Shown here piece after piece: positions 8,238 through 15,263 of a stretch of DNA of 35,794 bases. The notes under the pieces were generated by a model, which saw only the letters and a list, made by a program, of their open reading frames with translations, did not search any database and was not told where the DNA came from. This DNA is from an uncultured Prevotellaceae bacterium. GTDB lineage: Bacteria > Bacteroidota > Bacteroidia > Bacteroidales > Bacteroidaceae. The stretch spans positions 1 through 35,794 of the forward strand of contig CACWNV010000026.1 of NCBI GenBank assembly GCA_902762325.1. The letters are read 5' to 3'. Both the position numbers and the translations under genes were made by a program. Position 1 is the stretch's first letter; every line of letters begins with the position of its first letter.

Positions 8238-10322
8238 ATGAAAAAAACAGTATTGTCAGCAATTGTCACTTTCGTGTGTGTGGCCGTTTCTTTACCGTTA
8301 ATGGCACAGCTTTCATGGACAGCCGATAATGGTAATGGTACTTTTACCAACCCTTTGTTCTATGACGAGTTTTCCGACCCTGACATTCTTCGGGTTGGTG
8401 ATGATTTCTATCTTGCCGGTACGACGATGCACTCAGTACCAGGACTTGTCATCCTGCATTCGCGTGATCTGGTAAACTGGGAGAATGTGAGCTACTGTTT
8501 CGACCGCTTTGATTTTGATGATCCTGCTTTCAGTTTAACGGATCATCATGAAATTTACGGACAAGGTGTCTGGGCACCATGTATCCGTCATGCAAACGGA
8601 AAATTCTATTTGTACACAAATGTCAATGGCAAAGGGCTCCAGTGTTATATCAGCGAAAAGATAGAAGGACCTTGGAAGCATGTCAATATGCAAGGGAGAA
8701 TTTATGACCTCAGTGTCCTTTTCGATGATGACGGAAAGATTTATGCTATTCATGGATATGGAGAAGTGAAATGTACGGAGTTGAAACCCGATATGAGTGG
8801 CCCCATAGAAGAGACGGAGCGCACGATTATTCCAGAAGGAAATGGAGTGGGGGAAGGGCACCACATGTATAAGATAGATGACATGTATTATCTGATTTCT
8901 ACAGATTATCGTCCCAATGGCCGTACGCTCTGCTCACGTTCAAAGAGCATCTGGGGACCTTATGAGACCCGTGTCATTACTGCCGATGAGACGTTTGGCT
9001 ACCATGCTGCTTCTCTTACTCAATGGAAGGGGCGTATTGTGGATGATGGAACTAAGTTCGGTATTCCTCCTGTGGATAAGGATGCAACTGCATGTACAAA
9101 TATTCATCAGGGAGGAATAGTACAAGCACAGGATGGTTCATGGTGGGCTCTTCTGATGATGGATTTTCATAGTCTTGGCCGTACAACCACTTTGGCACCG
9201 ATAACGTGGAAGGACGGATGGCCAATGTTAGGACTTCCTGGTAATCTCGGACGTGCACCTCGTACTTGGATGAAGCCTAATGTGGCTGAGCAGGTTGTCC
9301 CCCATGCACCTTATCAGCGTAATGAAGATTTCAACGGGAAGAAGTTGGGACGTGTCTGGCAGTGGAACCACAACCCGAATGATAAGATGTGGAGCCTTAA
9401 GAACGGTAAGTTACGTCTGAACACGATGCCTGCTGAACAGTTGATGTGGGCACGTAACACGTTGACTCAAAGGGCTATTGGTCCCACTTCTATTACAACG
9501 GTGGAACTTGAAGTAAAGAATCTTAAGGATGGCGATGTTGCCGGATTAGGCAATATTAATGTACCATGCTCATGGATAGGTGTGGTAAAAGATGGGAAGG
9601 AACTGACACTTCGTTGTTTTCAACAGGTAGATAACGACACCCTTGATGCACAGGTGAGTCTTCCAAAGGGTAAAATATGGTTGAGACTTGTGGGACAATT
9701 CGACCAGGATCGTGCCCATTACGAGTATTCAACAGACGGCACCACCTTCCAACAGATGGGACGCGAAATGACACTTTCGTATCAGTTGGTTACTTTCCAA
9801 GGTGCAAGGGTATCGCTTTTTGCCTTTAATAAGAATGGTCGCAACGGTGGTTATGCTGAGTTTGACAACTTTGTCGTTGAAGAACCGGCAGCAGACCGTT
9901 CAAAGAATATACCATACGAATTGACATTCCGTATTGTCAATCTTGCTACAGGCTTGCCAATGCATGCCACAACTCATGGAGTGGTGCATGACATTGACGC
10001 CCGCAATTCGTCTCCTCAAACTCGATTCCATTTAATAGATTGTGGAGGAGGAAAGGTGAAACTTCAGTGTGAAGACGGCAGATATGTAATGGTTTCAGGT
10101 GATGGCTTACCGGGTGATGTACGTATGACCAATGATGTGAACAAAGCAGAGGTGTTCTTGTGGCAGGATTATCTGAACCGCGAGTTCATGCTTATGTCAT
10201 TTGACCGTCATGTATATGTGGGTAAGAGTCCTACTACAGGAAGTCCTTACTCTATGGATTTCAAAGGTGCAGACCCAGCACGGCGAAATGGCGCAGTCTT
10301 TCGTTGGGAGCCTGTCAATTAG
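8238..10322 (+). CDS. Secreted GH43 glycoside hydrolase (probable beta-xylosidase / alpha-L-arabinofuranosidase)
   Basis: The 694-residue product starts with a signal peptide (MKKTVLSAIV..., likely cut after LMAQ, residue 24). The GH43 five-bladed propeller fills about 38-330. Asp47 in FSDPDI is the likely base, Asp157 in YDLSVLFDDDGK the likely pKa modulator, and Glu206 in GVGEGHHM the likely acid. A beta-sandwich typical of GH43 xylosidases follows at about 345-550. Residues 558-694 form an extra domain with three similar beta-rich segments resembling a beta-trefoil or carbohydrate-binding module. The family releases xylose or arabinose from xylan-derived chains. Subfamily 12 seems the best fit, but substrate cannot be fixed by eye. 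The ATG at 8238 is chosen because the signal peptide begins there and it lies downstream of the -7 box. The gene is monocistronic, with no SusC/SusD neighbours. Confidence 0.92.
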   Translation: MKKTVLSAIVTFVCVAVSLPLMAQLSWTADNGNGTFTNPLFYDEFSDPDILRVGDDFYLAGTTMHSVPGLVILHSRDLVNWENVSYCFDRFDFDDPAFSLTDHHEIYGQGVWAPCIRHANGKFYLYTNVNGKGLQCYISEKIEGPWKHVNMQGRIYDLSVLFDDDGKIYAIHGYGEVKCTELKPDMSGPIEETERTIIPEGNGVGEGHHMYKIDDMYYLISTDYRPNGRTLCSRSKSIWGPYETRVITADETFGYHAASLTQWKGRIVDDGTKFGIPPVDKDATACTNIHQGGIVQAQDGSWWALLMMDFHSLGRTTTLAPITWKDGWPMLGLPGNLGRAPRTWMKPNVAEQVVPHAPYQRNEDFNGKKLGRVWQWNHNPNDKMWSLKNGKLRLNTMPAEQLMWARNTLTQRAIGPTSITTVELEVKNLKDGDVAGLGNINVPCSWIGVVKDGKELTLRCFQQVDNDTLDAQVSLPKGKIWLRLVGQFDQDRAHYEYSTDGTTFQQMGREMTLSYQLVTFQGARVSLFAFNKNGRNGGYAEFDNFVVEEPAADRSKNIPYELTFRIVNLATGLPMHATTHGVVHDIDARNSSPQTRFHLIDCGGGKVKLQCEDGRYVMVSGDGLPGDVRMTNDVNKAEVFLWQDYLNREFMLMSFDRHVYVGKSPTTGSPYSMDFKGADPARRNGAVFRWEPVN

Positions 10323-10341
10323 ATTAAATCGTCAAGTGTAT

Positions 10342-11130
10342 CTATTGTACCGGTTGAGCAATTATGTCCTTGACGACTTCTCCACCGATAATCAAACCCG
10401 CAGCGGCAGGAACAAATGCGTTGGAGGCAGGGATGTCTCTCCGTGTCGTACTCTTTGGTATCTCTTCGGTTTGTTCTGCACACTCCTGCTGGCTGTTAGT
10501 TGGCAGTTGCTCAACGGGGCGAAGGGGAGTCTCTTCGCTATAGACAACCTTTAGATTAATAATACCCTCTTTGCGGAGTGTCTTTCTTAGGATTCTGGCA
10601 AGAGGGTCTTTTTGTGTATCAGAGAGATCAGAAACCCTAAAAGCTGTCGGGTCTATTTTATTGGCAGCTCCCATGCATGAGATAATGGGGACATTCTGTT
10701 GCTTGCACCGACGTATAAGTTCAAGTTTTGCTTTAACGGTATCAATGCAATCGATCAGATAATCATATTGTGACAGGTCTACTGAATCAGCGTTTTCCGG
10801 TAGATAGAAAAGTCGGTGACAAGTGACAATGCAGTCTGGATTGATGTCATGAATGCGTTCTGCGGCAACATCGACTTTGTAACGCCCGAGAGTAGAGTGT
10901 AAGGCGATAATCTGTCGGTTGATGTTTGTGATGCTGACACAGTCATTGTCGAAAAGATCTATCTTCCCGACACCACTTCTTGCTAATACTTCAACAGCGT
11001 ATCCGCCTACGCCACCTACCCCGAAAACAGCAACGTGTGCTCTTTTCAGTTTTTCAATGGCGTCTCTTCCGAACAGCATCTGAGTACGTGAGAATTCGTA
11101 TTGCATATCTATTGGGTGATTATTATTCAT
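10342..11130 (-). CDS. tcdA: tRNA threonylcarbamoyladenosine dehydratase (TcdA/CsdL)
   Basis: This ThiF/E1-like enzyme adenylates and cyclises t6A37 of tRNA to ct6A. It has the nucleotide loop GVGGVGGYAVEVLARSG, the acidic strand DLFDNDCV and the NINRQ motif, then YDYLIDCIDTVKAK and a C-terminal SNAFVPAAAGLIIGGEVV segment, all typical of TcdA and not of MoeB/ThiF. A stretch around residues 200-230 (EETPLRPVEQLPT...) is variable in the family. The frame is open to a GTG at 11145 inside rlmH. I prefer the ATG at 11130, which overlaps the rlmH stop; a further ATG at 11106 is also possible. It is the last gene of the DUF4491-rlmH-tcdA operon and converges with the GH43 gene, 19 bp away. Confidence 0.92.
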   Translation of the reverse strand: MNNNHPIDMQYEFSRTQMLFGRDAIEKLKRAHVAVFGVGGVGGYAVEVLARSGVGKIDLFDNDCVSITNINRQIIALHSTLGRYKVDVAAERIHDINPDCIVTCHRLFYLPENADSVDLSQYDYLIDCIDTVKAKLELIRRCKQQNVPIISCMGAANKIDPTAFRVSDLSDTQKDPLARILRKTLRKEGIINLKVVYSEETPLRPVEQLPTNSQQECAEQTEEIPKSTTRRDIPASNAFVPAAAGLIIGGEVVKDIIAQPVQ

Positions 11131-11593
11131 GGTGATAGGGCTCACCTCTTATTATAGTACAGGCACGGTAAATCTGCTCACAAAAAATGAGGCGTACCAT
11201 CTGATGACTAAAAGTCATCTTGGAGAGAGAGAGTTTTTCATTAGCCCGTTCATATACAGCATTTGAGAACCCGTAAGGTCCGCCAATAATGAAAACAAGT
11301 CGGCGAGTCGTATTCTGTTTGCGTTGTAACCAGTCGGCAAATTCTATGCTTCTGAGCTCTTTCCCATGTTCATCGAGAAGAACAACAGTATCTGACGATT
11401 GCAATTTCTGAAGAATCAAATCACCTTCACGTTCTTTTTGTTGCTCTTCAGTCAATGCTTTTGTGTTTTTCAACTCTGGTATAACAGTGATATTAAAAGG
11501 CATGTAATGATTAGTCCTTTCTACATAGTCATTAATCCCTGCAATGAAATGCTTGTTCACTGTCTTGCCAACAAGTAAGAGCTCTGTTTTCAT
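11123..11593 (-). CDS. rlmH: 23S rRNA (pseudouridine1915-N3)-methyltransferase RlmH
   Basis: This 156-residue SPOUT-class methyltransferase modifies pseudouridine 1915 in helix 69 of 23S rRNA. The AdoMet knot is visible: VFIIGGPYGF at about residues 101-110, followed by LSLSKMTFSHQMVRLIFCEQIYRA and the C-terminal RGEPYHHE ending. Length and motifs match the family. The start overlaps the DUF4491 stop by 4 bp and the stop overlaps tcdA, so three genes are coupled, two of them acting on RNA modification. Confidence 0.96.
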   Translation of the reverse strand: MKTELLLVGKTVNKHFIAGINDYVERTNHYMPFNITVIPELKNTKALTEEQQKEREGDLILQKLQSSDTVVLLDEHGKELRSIEFADWLQRKQNTTRRLVFIIGGPYGFSNAVYERANEKLSLSKMTFSHQMVRLIFCEQIYRACTIIRGEPYHHE

Positions 11594-11916
11594 TTTTCCT
11601 CGTAACTATCAACCATGTTATACTCGTCTTTCCTTTTAGGATTCATAGGAAACCATCCTTTTTCCACTCGTCTTTTCTGTGAGAACAATTCACCAATAGA
11701 CCATAGTAAAGAGGCTCCTAAAACGCCGAGAATTGAAGACAATAATACATTTGCTATACATAAAGCAGAGCAAATGCTCAAAATGCCTAATAAGAGAAAC
11801 ACCCACCAGAATCTTGTTCCTGTATGGTATTCTGTCTTTATGACCAATGGATGGAATACTCCAATAATCACGAAAGTACAAACAGCTATAAGAATACCTG
11901 TAAAATGTAAATCCAT
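11590..11916 (-). CDS. DUF4491-family membrane protein
   Basis: This 108-residue protein has three to four hydrophobic helices (about 5-25, 36-54 and 58-76). Its FTGILIAVCTFVIIGVFHPLVIK start and VEKGWFPMNPKR motif near the C-terminus are features I associate with the DUF4491 family of Bacteroidota. The function is unknown. It is the first gene of the operon with rlmH and tcdA. A candidate -7 box lies 15 bp upstream. Confidence 0.82.
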   Translation of the reverse strand: MDLHFTGILIAVCTFVIIGVFHPLVIKTEYHTGTRFWWVFLLLGILSICSALCIANVLLSSILGVLGASLLWSIGELFSQKRRVEKGWFPMNPKRKDEYNMVDSYEEK

Positions 11917-11930
11917 TCTTTATTTTTTTG

Positions 11931-11938
11931 CAAAGGTA
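11931..11938 (-). promoter_or_regulatory. Bacteroidota -7 box for the DUF4491-rlmH-tcdA operon
   Basis: The minus strand reads TACCTTTG, an exact TAnnTTTG match 14 bp upstream of the DUF4491 ATG, implying a leader of under 10 nt. No convincing -33 TTTG was found at the usual distance. Confidence 0.6.
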
Positions 11939-12031
11939 TGAAAAATCTGAGATATTCTTCTATTAAAACAAAAATATGAACAACACAGTCTTGTATTTGG
12001 CAAAAAACTTTCAAAAAAACAAATAAATCTC

Positions 12032-12062
12032 TTTGAATTATCACTTTTTTATCCTACCTTTG
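12032..12062 (+). promoter_or_regulatory. Full Bacteroidota promoter (-33/-7) for the phosphohexomutase gene
   Basis: TTTG at 12032-12035 and TACCTTTG at 12055-12062 are separated by 19 bp, a textbook primary sigma promoter for this phylum. The expected leader is about 33 nt to the ATG at 12103. Confidence 0.85.
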
Positions 12063-12102
12063 CAAAAAGAGTATAATAACTAAAAACTTAATCTGTAAAC
12101 AT

Positions 12103-13854
12103 ATGGGAAATAATGCAGCTCTTATCGCTCAGTGCGAAGAACGGGCAAAGCAGTGGTTGTCTCCTGCTTTTGATGAAGAGACACGTAATGCTGTACAAGC
12201 AATGTTGGATAATGAGGACAAGACAGACCTCATTGATGCTTTCTATCGCGATCTGGAGTTTGGTACAGGTGGTTTGCGTGGCATCATGGGTGCTGGTACT
12301 AACCGTATGAACAAGTACATTGTCGGAATGGCTACCCAGGGATTTGCTAATTACATCCTGAAGGCTTTCCCAGGCCGTAATGACCTGAGTGTGGTTGTTG
12401 GTCACGATTGTCGTAACAATGGCCGTATGTTTGCCGAGACGGTGGCCGATATTTTCTCCGCTAACGGAATTAAGGTGTATCTCTTTGAGAGTCTTCGCCC
12501 TACGCCAGAGATTTCTTTCGCCATTCGTCAGTTAGGTTGTCAGGCTGGAGTGAACGTTACCGCTAGTCATAACCCCAGAGAGTACAATGGCTATAAGGCT
12601 TACTGGGATGATGGCGCACAGGTGCTTGCCCCTCACGATGTAGGTATTATCGAAGAGGTGAACAAGGTGACAATTCATGATGTGAAGTTTGAAGGTAACA
12701 AAGAACTCATTGACATCATCGGTGGTGAGATGGATTGGGATTACCTGCAGGCCGTGAAAGAGGCGATGGTTGATCAGGACGTAATCTTACGCCAGAAAGA
12801 CCTTAACATCGTTTATTCTCCTATGCACGGAACAGGTCGTGTGATTATCCCTGAGGCTTTACGTTCTTGGGGCTTCCAGAATATCCATGTTGTTCCTGAG
12901 CAGATGGTGATTGATGGTAATTTCCCGACGGTTGTTTCTCCGAATCCAGAGAATGCCGAAGCCATGACATTGGGTATGAAGTTGGGTACGCGCCTAAATG
13001 CCGACCTTGTGATAGCTTCCGATCCCGATGCCGATCGTCTTGCCATCGTCTGCCGTAATGCGAAAGGTGAATGGGAAATACTTAATGGCAATCAGACATG
13101 TATGATGTTCTGCTGGTATATTATTGCCAATAAGAAAAAGCTCGGTCAGTTGAAAGGCAACGAGTTCCTTGTAAAGACAATCGTGACAACTGAGGTTATT
13201 GCTCGTATTGCTGAAAAGAACGGTGTCGAACTGCGTGACTGCTATACTGGCTTCAAGTGGATTGCAAATGAGATTCGTATTTCTGAAGGAAAGCAGAAGT
13301 ACATCGGTGGTGGTGAAGAGAGCTTTGGCTTCCTGCCATTCGACAAAGTACGTGATAAGGATTCACCAGCCTCTATTTGTCTGATTTGCGAGATTGCTGC
13401 ATGGGCAAGAGACAATGGCAAGACACTCTATGACTTGTTGATGGATATTTATGCAGAATATGGCTTCTCAAGAGAGTTCACGGTGAATGTCGTTCGTCCG
13501 GGTAAGACTGGTGCTGATGAGATTAAGCAGATGATGGAAAACTTCCGCGCTAATCCTCCAAAAGATCTTGCTGGTTCAGAAATCTGCTTGTGGAAAGATT
13601 TTAAGTCTTTGGAAGCTCGTAAGTCAGACGGTTCGATTGAGAAGATTAACATGCCTGATACAAGTAATGTACTGCAATGGTTCTGTGTCGATGGTACAAA
13701 GGTAAGTGTACGTCCTTCAGGAACTGAGCCGAAGATTAAGTTCTACATTGAGGTGAAGGATCCAAGCTTCAAGTGTGCTGGTTGCTATGATCGTTGCATG
13801 GCTGCTGCTGCCGAGAAGATCGAAGCTATCAAGCAAGGACTTGGATTGAATTAA
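12103..13854 (+). CDS. Phosphoglucomutase/phosphomannomutase (phosphohexomutase family)
   Basis: This 583-residue cytoplasmic enzyme interconverts hexose-1- and hexose-6-phosphates, feeding glycolysis, glycogen and sugar-nucleotide synthesis. All four alpha-D-phosphohexomutase landmarks are present: the phosphoserine loop TASHNP with Ser155, the metal loop DPDADR at 307-312, the sugar loop GGGEES at 402-407 and the C-terminal phosphate-binding RPSGTEPKIKFY. Length and the GTGGLRG motif near residue 54-60 match the long PGM-2-like group. Whether glucose, mannose or ribose phosphates are preferred cannot be read by eye, so I give no symbol. It is transcribed alone from a strong promoter and ends at a hairpin shared with the opposing flavoprotein gene. 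Confidence 0.95.
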   Translation: MGNNAALIAQCEERAKQWLSPAFDEETRNAVQAMLDNEDKTDLIDAFYRDLEFGTGGLRGIMGAGTNRMNKYIVGMATQGFANYILKAFPGRNDLSVVVGHDCRNNGRMFAETVADIFSANGIKVYLFESLRPTPEISFAIRQLGCQAGVNVTASHNPREYNGYKAYWDDGAQVLAPHDVGIIEEVNKVTIHDVKFEGNKELIDIIGGEMDWDYLQAVKEAMVDQDVILRQKDLNIVYSPMHGTGRVIIPEALRSWGFQNIHVVPEQMVIDGNFPTVVSPNPENAEAMTLGMKLGTRLNADLVIASDPDADRLAIVCRNAKGEWEILNGNQTCMMFCWYIIANKKKLGQLKGNEFLVKTIVTTEVIARIAEKNGVELRDCYTGFKWIANEIRISEGKQKYIGGGEESFGFLPFDKVRDKDSPASICLICEIAAWARDNGKTLYDLLMDIYAEYGFSREFTVNVVRPGKTGADEIKQMMENFRANPPKDLAGSEICLWKDFKSLEARKSDGSIEKINMPDTSNVLQWFCVDGTKVSVRPSGTEPKIKFYIEVKDPSFKCAGCYDRCMAAAAEKIEAIKQGLGLN

Positions 13855-13878
13855 TTAGTGAGAATAATCGATAAGTAT

Positions 13879-13908
13879 AAGGACGGCACTTTAATGGTGT
13901 CGTCCTTT
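13879..13908. terminator. Hairpin terminator shared by convergent genes
   Basis: AAGGACGGCAC (13879-13889) pairs with GTGTCGTCCTT (13897-13907), 11 bp with one G-T wobble and a 7-nt loop. It is followed by a T-rich stretch on the plus strand and an A-T-rich stretch on the other side. The hairpin overlaps the stop codon of the minus-strand flavoprotein gene at 13891-13893, so it is partly coding, and it probably terminates in both directions. Confidence 0.75.
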
Positions 13909-15081
13909 ATTTGTAATAGCTTGTGCAACAGTGTATGCTGTTGTCCATGCGGCCTGGAAATTGAAGCCTCCAGTTATACCATCGATATCAAGGATTTCTC
14001 CAGCAAAGAATAAATTGGGTATGCAGCGACTCTCAAGTGTTGTGGGGTTAATGCTGCTAAGTGAAATCCCCCCACATGTGACGAATTCTTCTTTGTAGGT
14101 GCTTCGACCATTGATGTGATAATTGTCATTACACAACGTATTGACAATCCTGTTTATGTCTTTTTGACTCAAATCTGTCCACCTGAGTCTGCACTTTTTG
14201 TCAATAGCTTTTTCAATGAGATAGTTCCACAACCGTTGAGAAATGTTTTCAAGATGTGTATTTGTAATTATCTTGTGGCTATTATCGGACGCAAGTCGGA
14301 CGATGTCATTCATTGTTTCAGCATCATTTTTATTGGCCCAGTTGATGCTTAACGGACTTTGATAGGCTTGCTCGTTGAGAAACCTTGCTGCATAGCTTGA
14401 CAATTTGAGTATAGCAGGACCACTCACTCCCCAATGAGTGATGAGGAGTGTTCCTTGTGCGCGGAATTTCGAGGAAGGAATGATTGCCGTAACATTCTCT
14501 ATTACAGTTCCCATGAGTTCACATAACTGGCGATCATCAATGTTGAAGGAGAAGAGAGAAGGGACAGGTGAAACTATTTTGTGCCCAGTGTTTGCATAAA
14601 TGCTGAGTCCTTCAATTCGTGGAGAACCACCAGTTGTAACAGCAATATAATCGTATCCGTGCAGTTCCTCAAAGCTATTAATTTTTGTTTCCAGTTGTAT
14701 TTTCACTCCTAATCTGTTTGCCGAATGAGTAAAACAATTGATAATTGTTTCTGAATCTTGTGAGGATGGAAACACGCAACCGTCTTCTTGGACAGTAAGG
14801 GATACGCCATGATTCTCAAACCAGCGGTATGCGTCTTGATGATCAAAGGCATTGAATAATCGTTTCAACAACCTGTACCCACGAGGATAGACATGACTAA
14901 GGTCTGTAATATCTTTGAATGTATTGGTGCAATTACAGCGGCCGCCACCAGAAATCCTGACTTTGGAAAGAACCTTCCGACTCTTTTCGAAGATGGTAAC
15001 TTCCATTTCAGGAAACATTTCTTTAAGATTGATGGCGAGGAAAAAGCCAGCGGCACCTCCGCCAATGATAGCTGTCTTCAT
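13891..15081 (-). CDS. BaiN/HI0933-type NAD(P)/FAD-dependent oxidoreductase
   Basis: This 396-residue flavoprotein has an N-terminal dinucleotide-binding loop (AIIGGGAAGFFLAINL, about residues 4-19). The family signature KVLSKVRISGGGRCNCTN follows near residue 36, and a C-terminal GEILDIDGITGGFNFQAAW closes the FAD site. This combination is typical of the HI0933/YhiN group. Its member BaiN acts in bile-acid dehydroxylation in clostridia, but most members have no proven substrate, so no role is claimed here. The frame extends upstream to 15111. The ATG at 15081 is chosen because the FAD-binding strand begins right there. It is monocistronic and convergent with the mutase gene. Confidence 0.9.
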   Translation of the reverse strand: MKTAIIGGGAAGFFLAINLKEMFPEMEVTIFEKSRKVLSKVRISGGGRCNCTNTFKDITDLSHVYPRGYRLLKRLFNAFDHQDAYRWFENHGVSLTVQEDGCVFPSSQDSETIINCFTHSANRLGVKIQLETKINSFEELHGYDYIAVTTGGSPRIEGLSIYANTGHKIVSPVPSLFSFNIDDRQLCELMGTVIENVTAIIPSSKFRAQGTLLITHWGVSGPAILKLSSYAARFLNEQAYQSPLSINWANKNDAETMNDIVRLASDNSHKIITNTHLENISQRLWNYLIEKAIDKKCRLRWTDLSQKDINRIVNTLCNDNYHINGRSTYKEEFVTCGGISLSSINPTTLESRCIPNLFFAGEILDIDGITGGFNFQAAWTTAYTVAQAITNKGRHH

Positions 15082-15108
15082 TGATTTAATACTTCTTTTT
15101 ATTCTTTG

Positions 15109-15140
15109 CAAAAATACTACTTAATTTGTTAATCTACGAA
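15109..15140 (-). promoter_or_regulatory. Candidate promoter for the flavoprotein gene
   Basis: On the minus strand a TATTTTTG box (15109-15116) lies 20 bp downstream of a TTCG (15137-15140), a three-of-four -33 match. The implied leader is about 20 nt to the ATG at 15081, which supports that start over the upstream in-frame codons. Confidence 0.5.
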
Positions 15141-15188
15141 ATACTGTTTTAAAAAACTCTGCTCGACTTGGAAATGTCATAATGTTTT

Positions 15189-15219
15189 TTTGTTATGTGA
15201 GGATTTTTCATTATCTTTG
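15189..15219 (+). promoter_or_regulatory. Full Bacteroidota promoter (-33/-7) for the ileS operon
   Basis: TTTG at 15189-15192 and TATCTTTG at 15212-15219 are separated by 19 bp, the consensus arrangement. Transcription should start near 15225-15227, at the left edge of a 14-bp palindrome, with a leader of about 38 nt. Confidence 0.85.
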
Positions 15220-15226
15220 CACGCAT

Positions 15227-15240
15227 TATTCGATCGAATA
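15227..15240. promoter_or_regulatory. 14-bp perfect palindrome at the ileS start site
   Basis: TATTCGATCGAATA is a perfect palindrome starting at the predicted +1 of the ileS operon. Its position would let a bound dimeric protein block initiation or early elongation. As RNA it would be a weak hairpin. The role is inference; chance cannot be excluded for a 14-mer. Confidence 0.4.
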
Positions 15241-15263
15241 CACATTAATGTTAATTTTTTAAT

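Noticed and set aside
10329-10376. Inverted repeat TCGTCAAG / CTTGACGA around the GH43-tcdA junction
   Set aside because: The 8-bp arms are 32 nt apart, partly inside tcdA, with no T-tract. This is too weak to call a terminator.
11131-11145. Upstream GTG start for tcdA
   Set aside because: It would add five residues inside the rlmH C-terminal codons; the ATG at 11130 or 11106 fits the usual TcdA N-terminus better.
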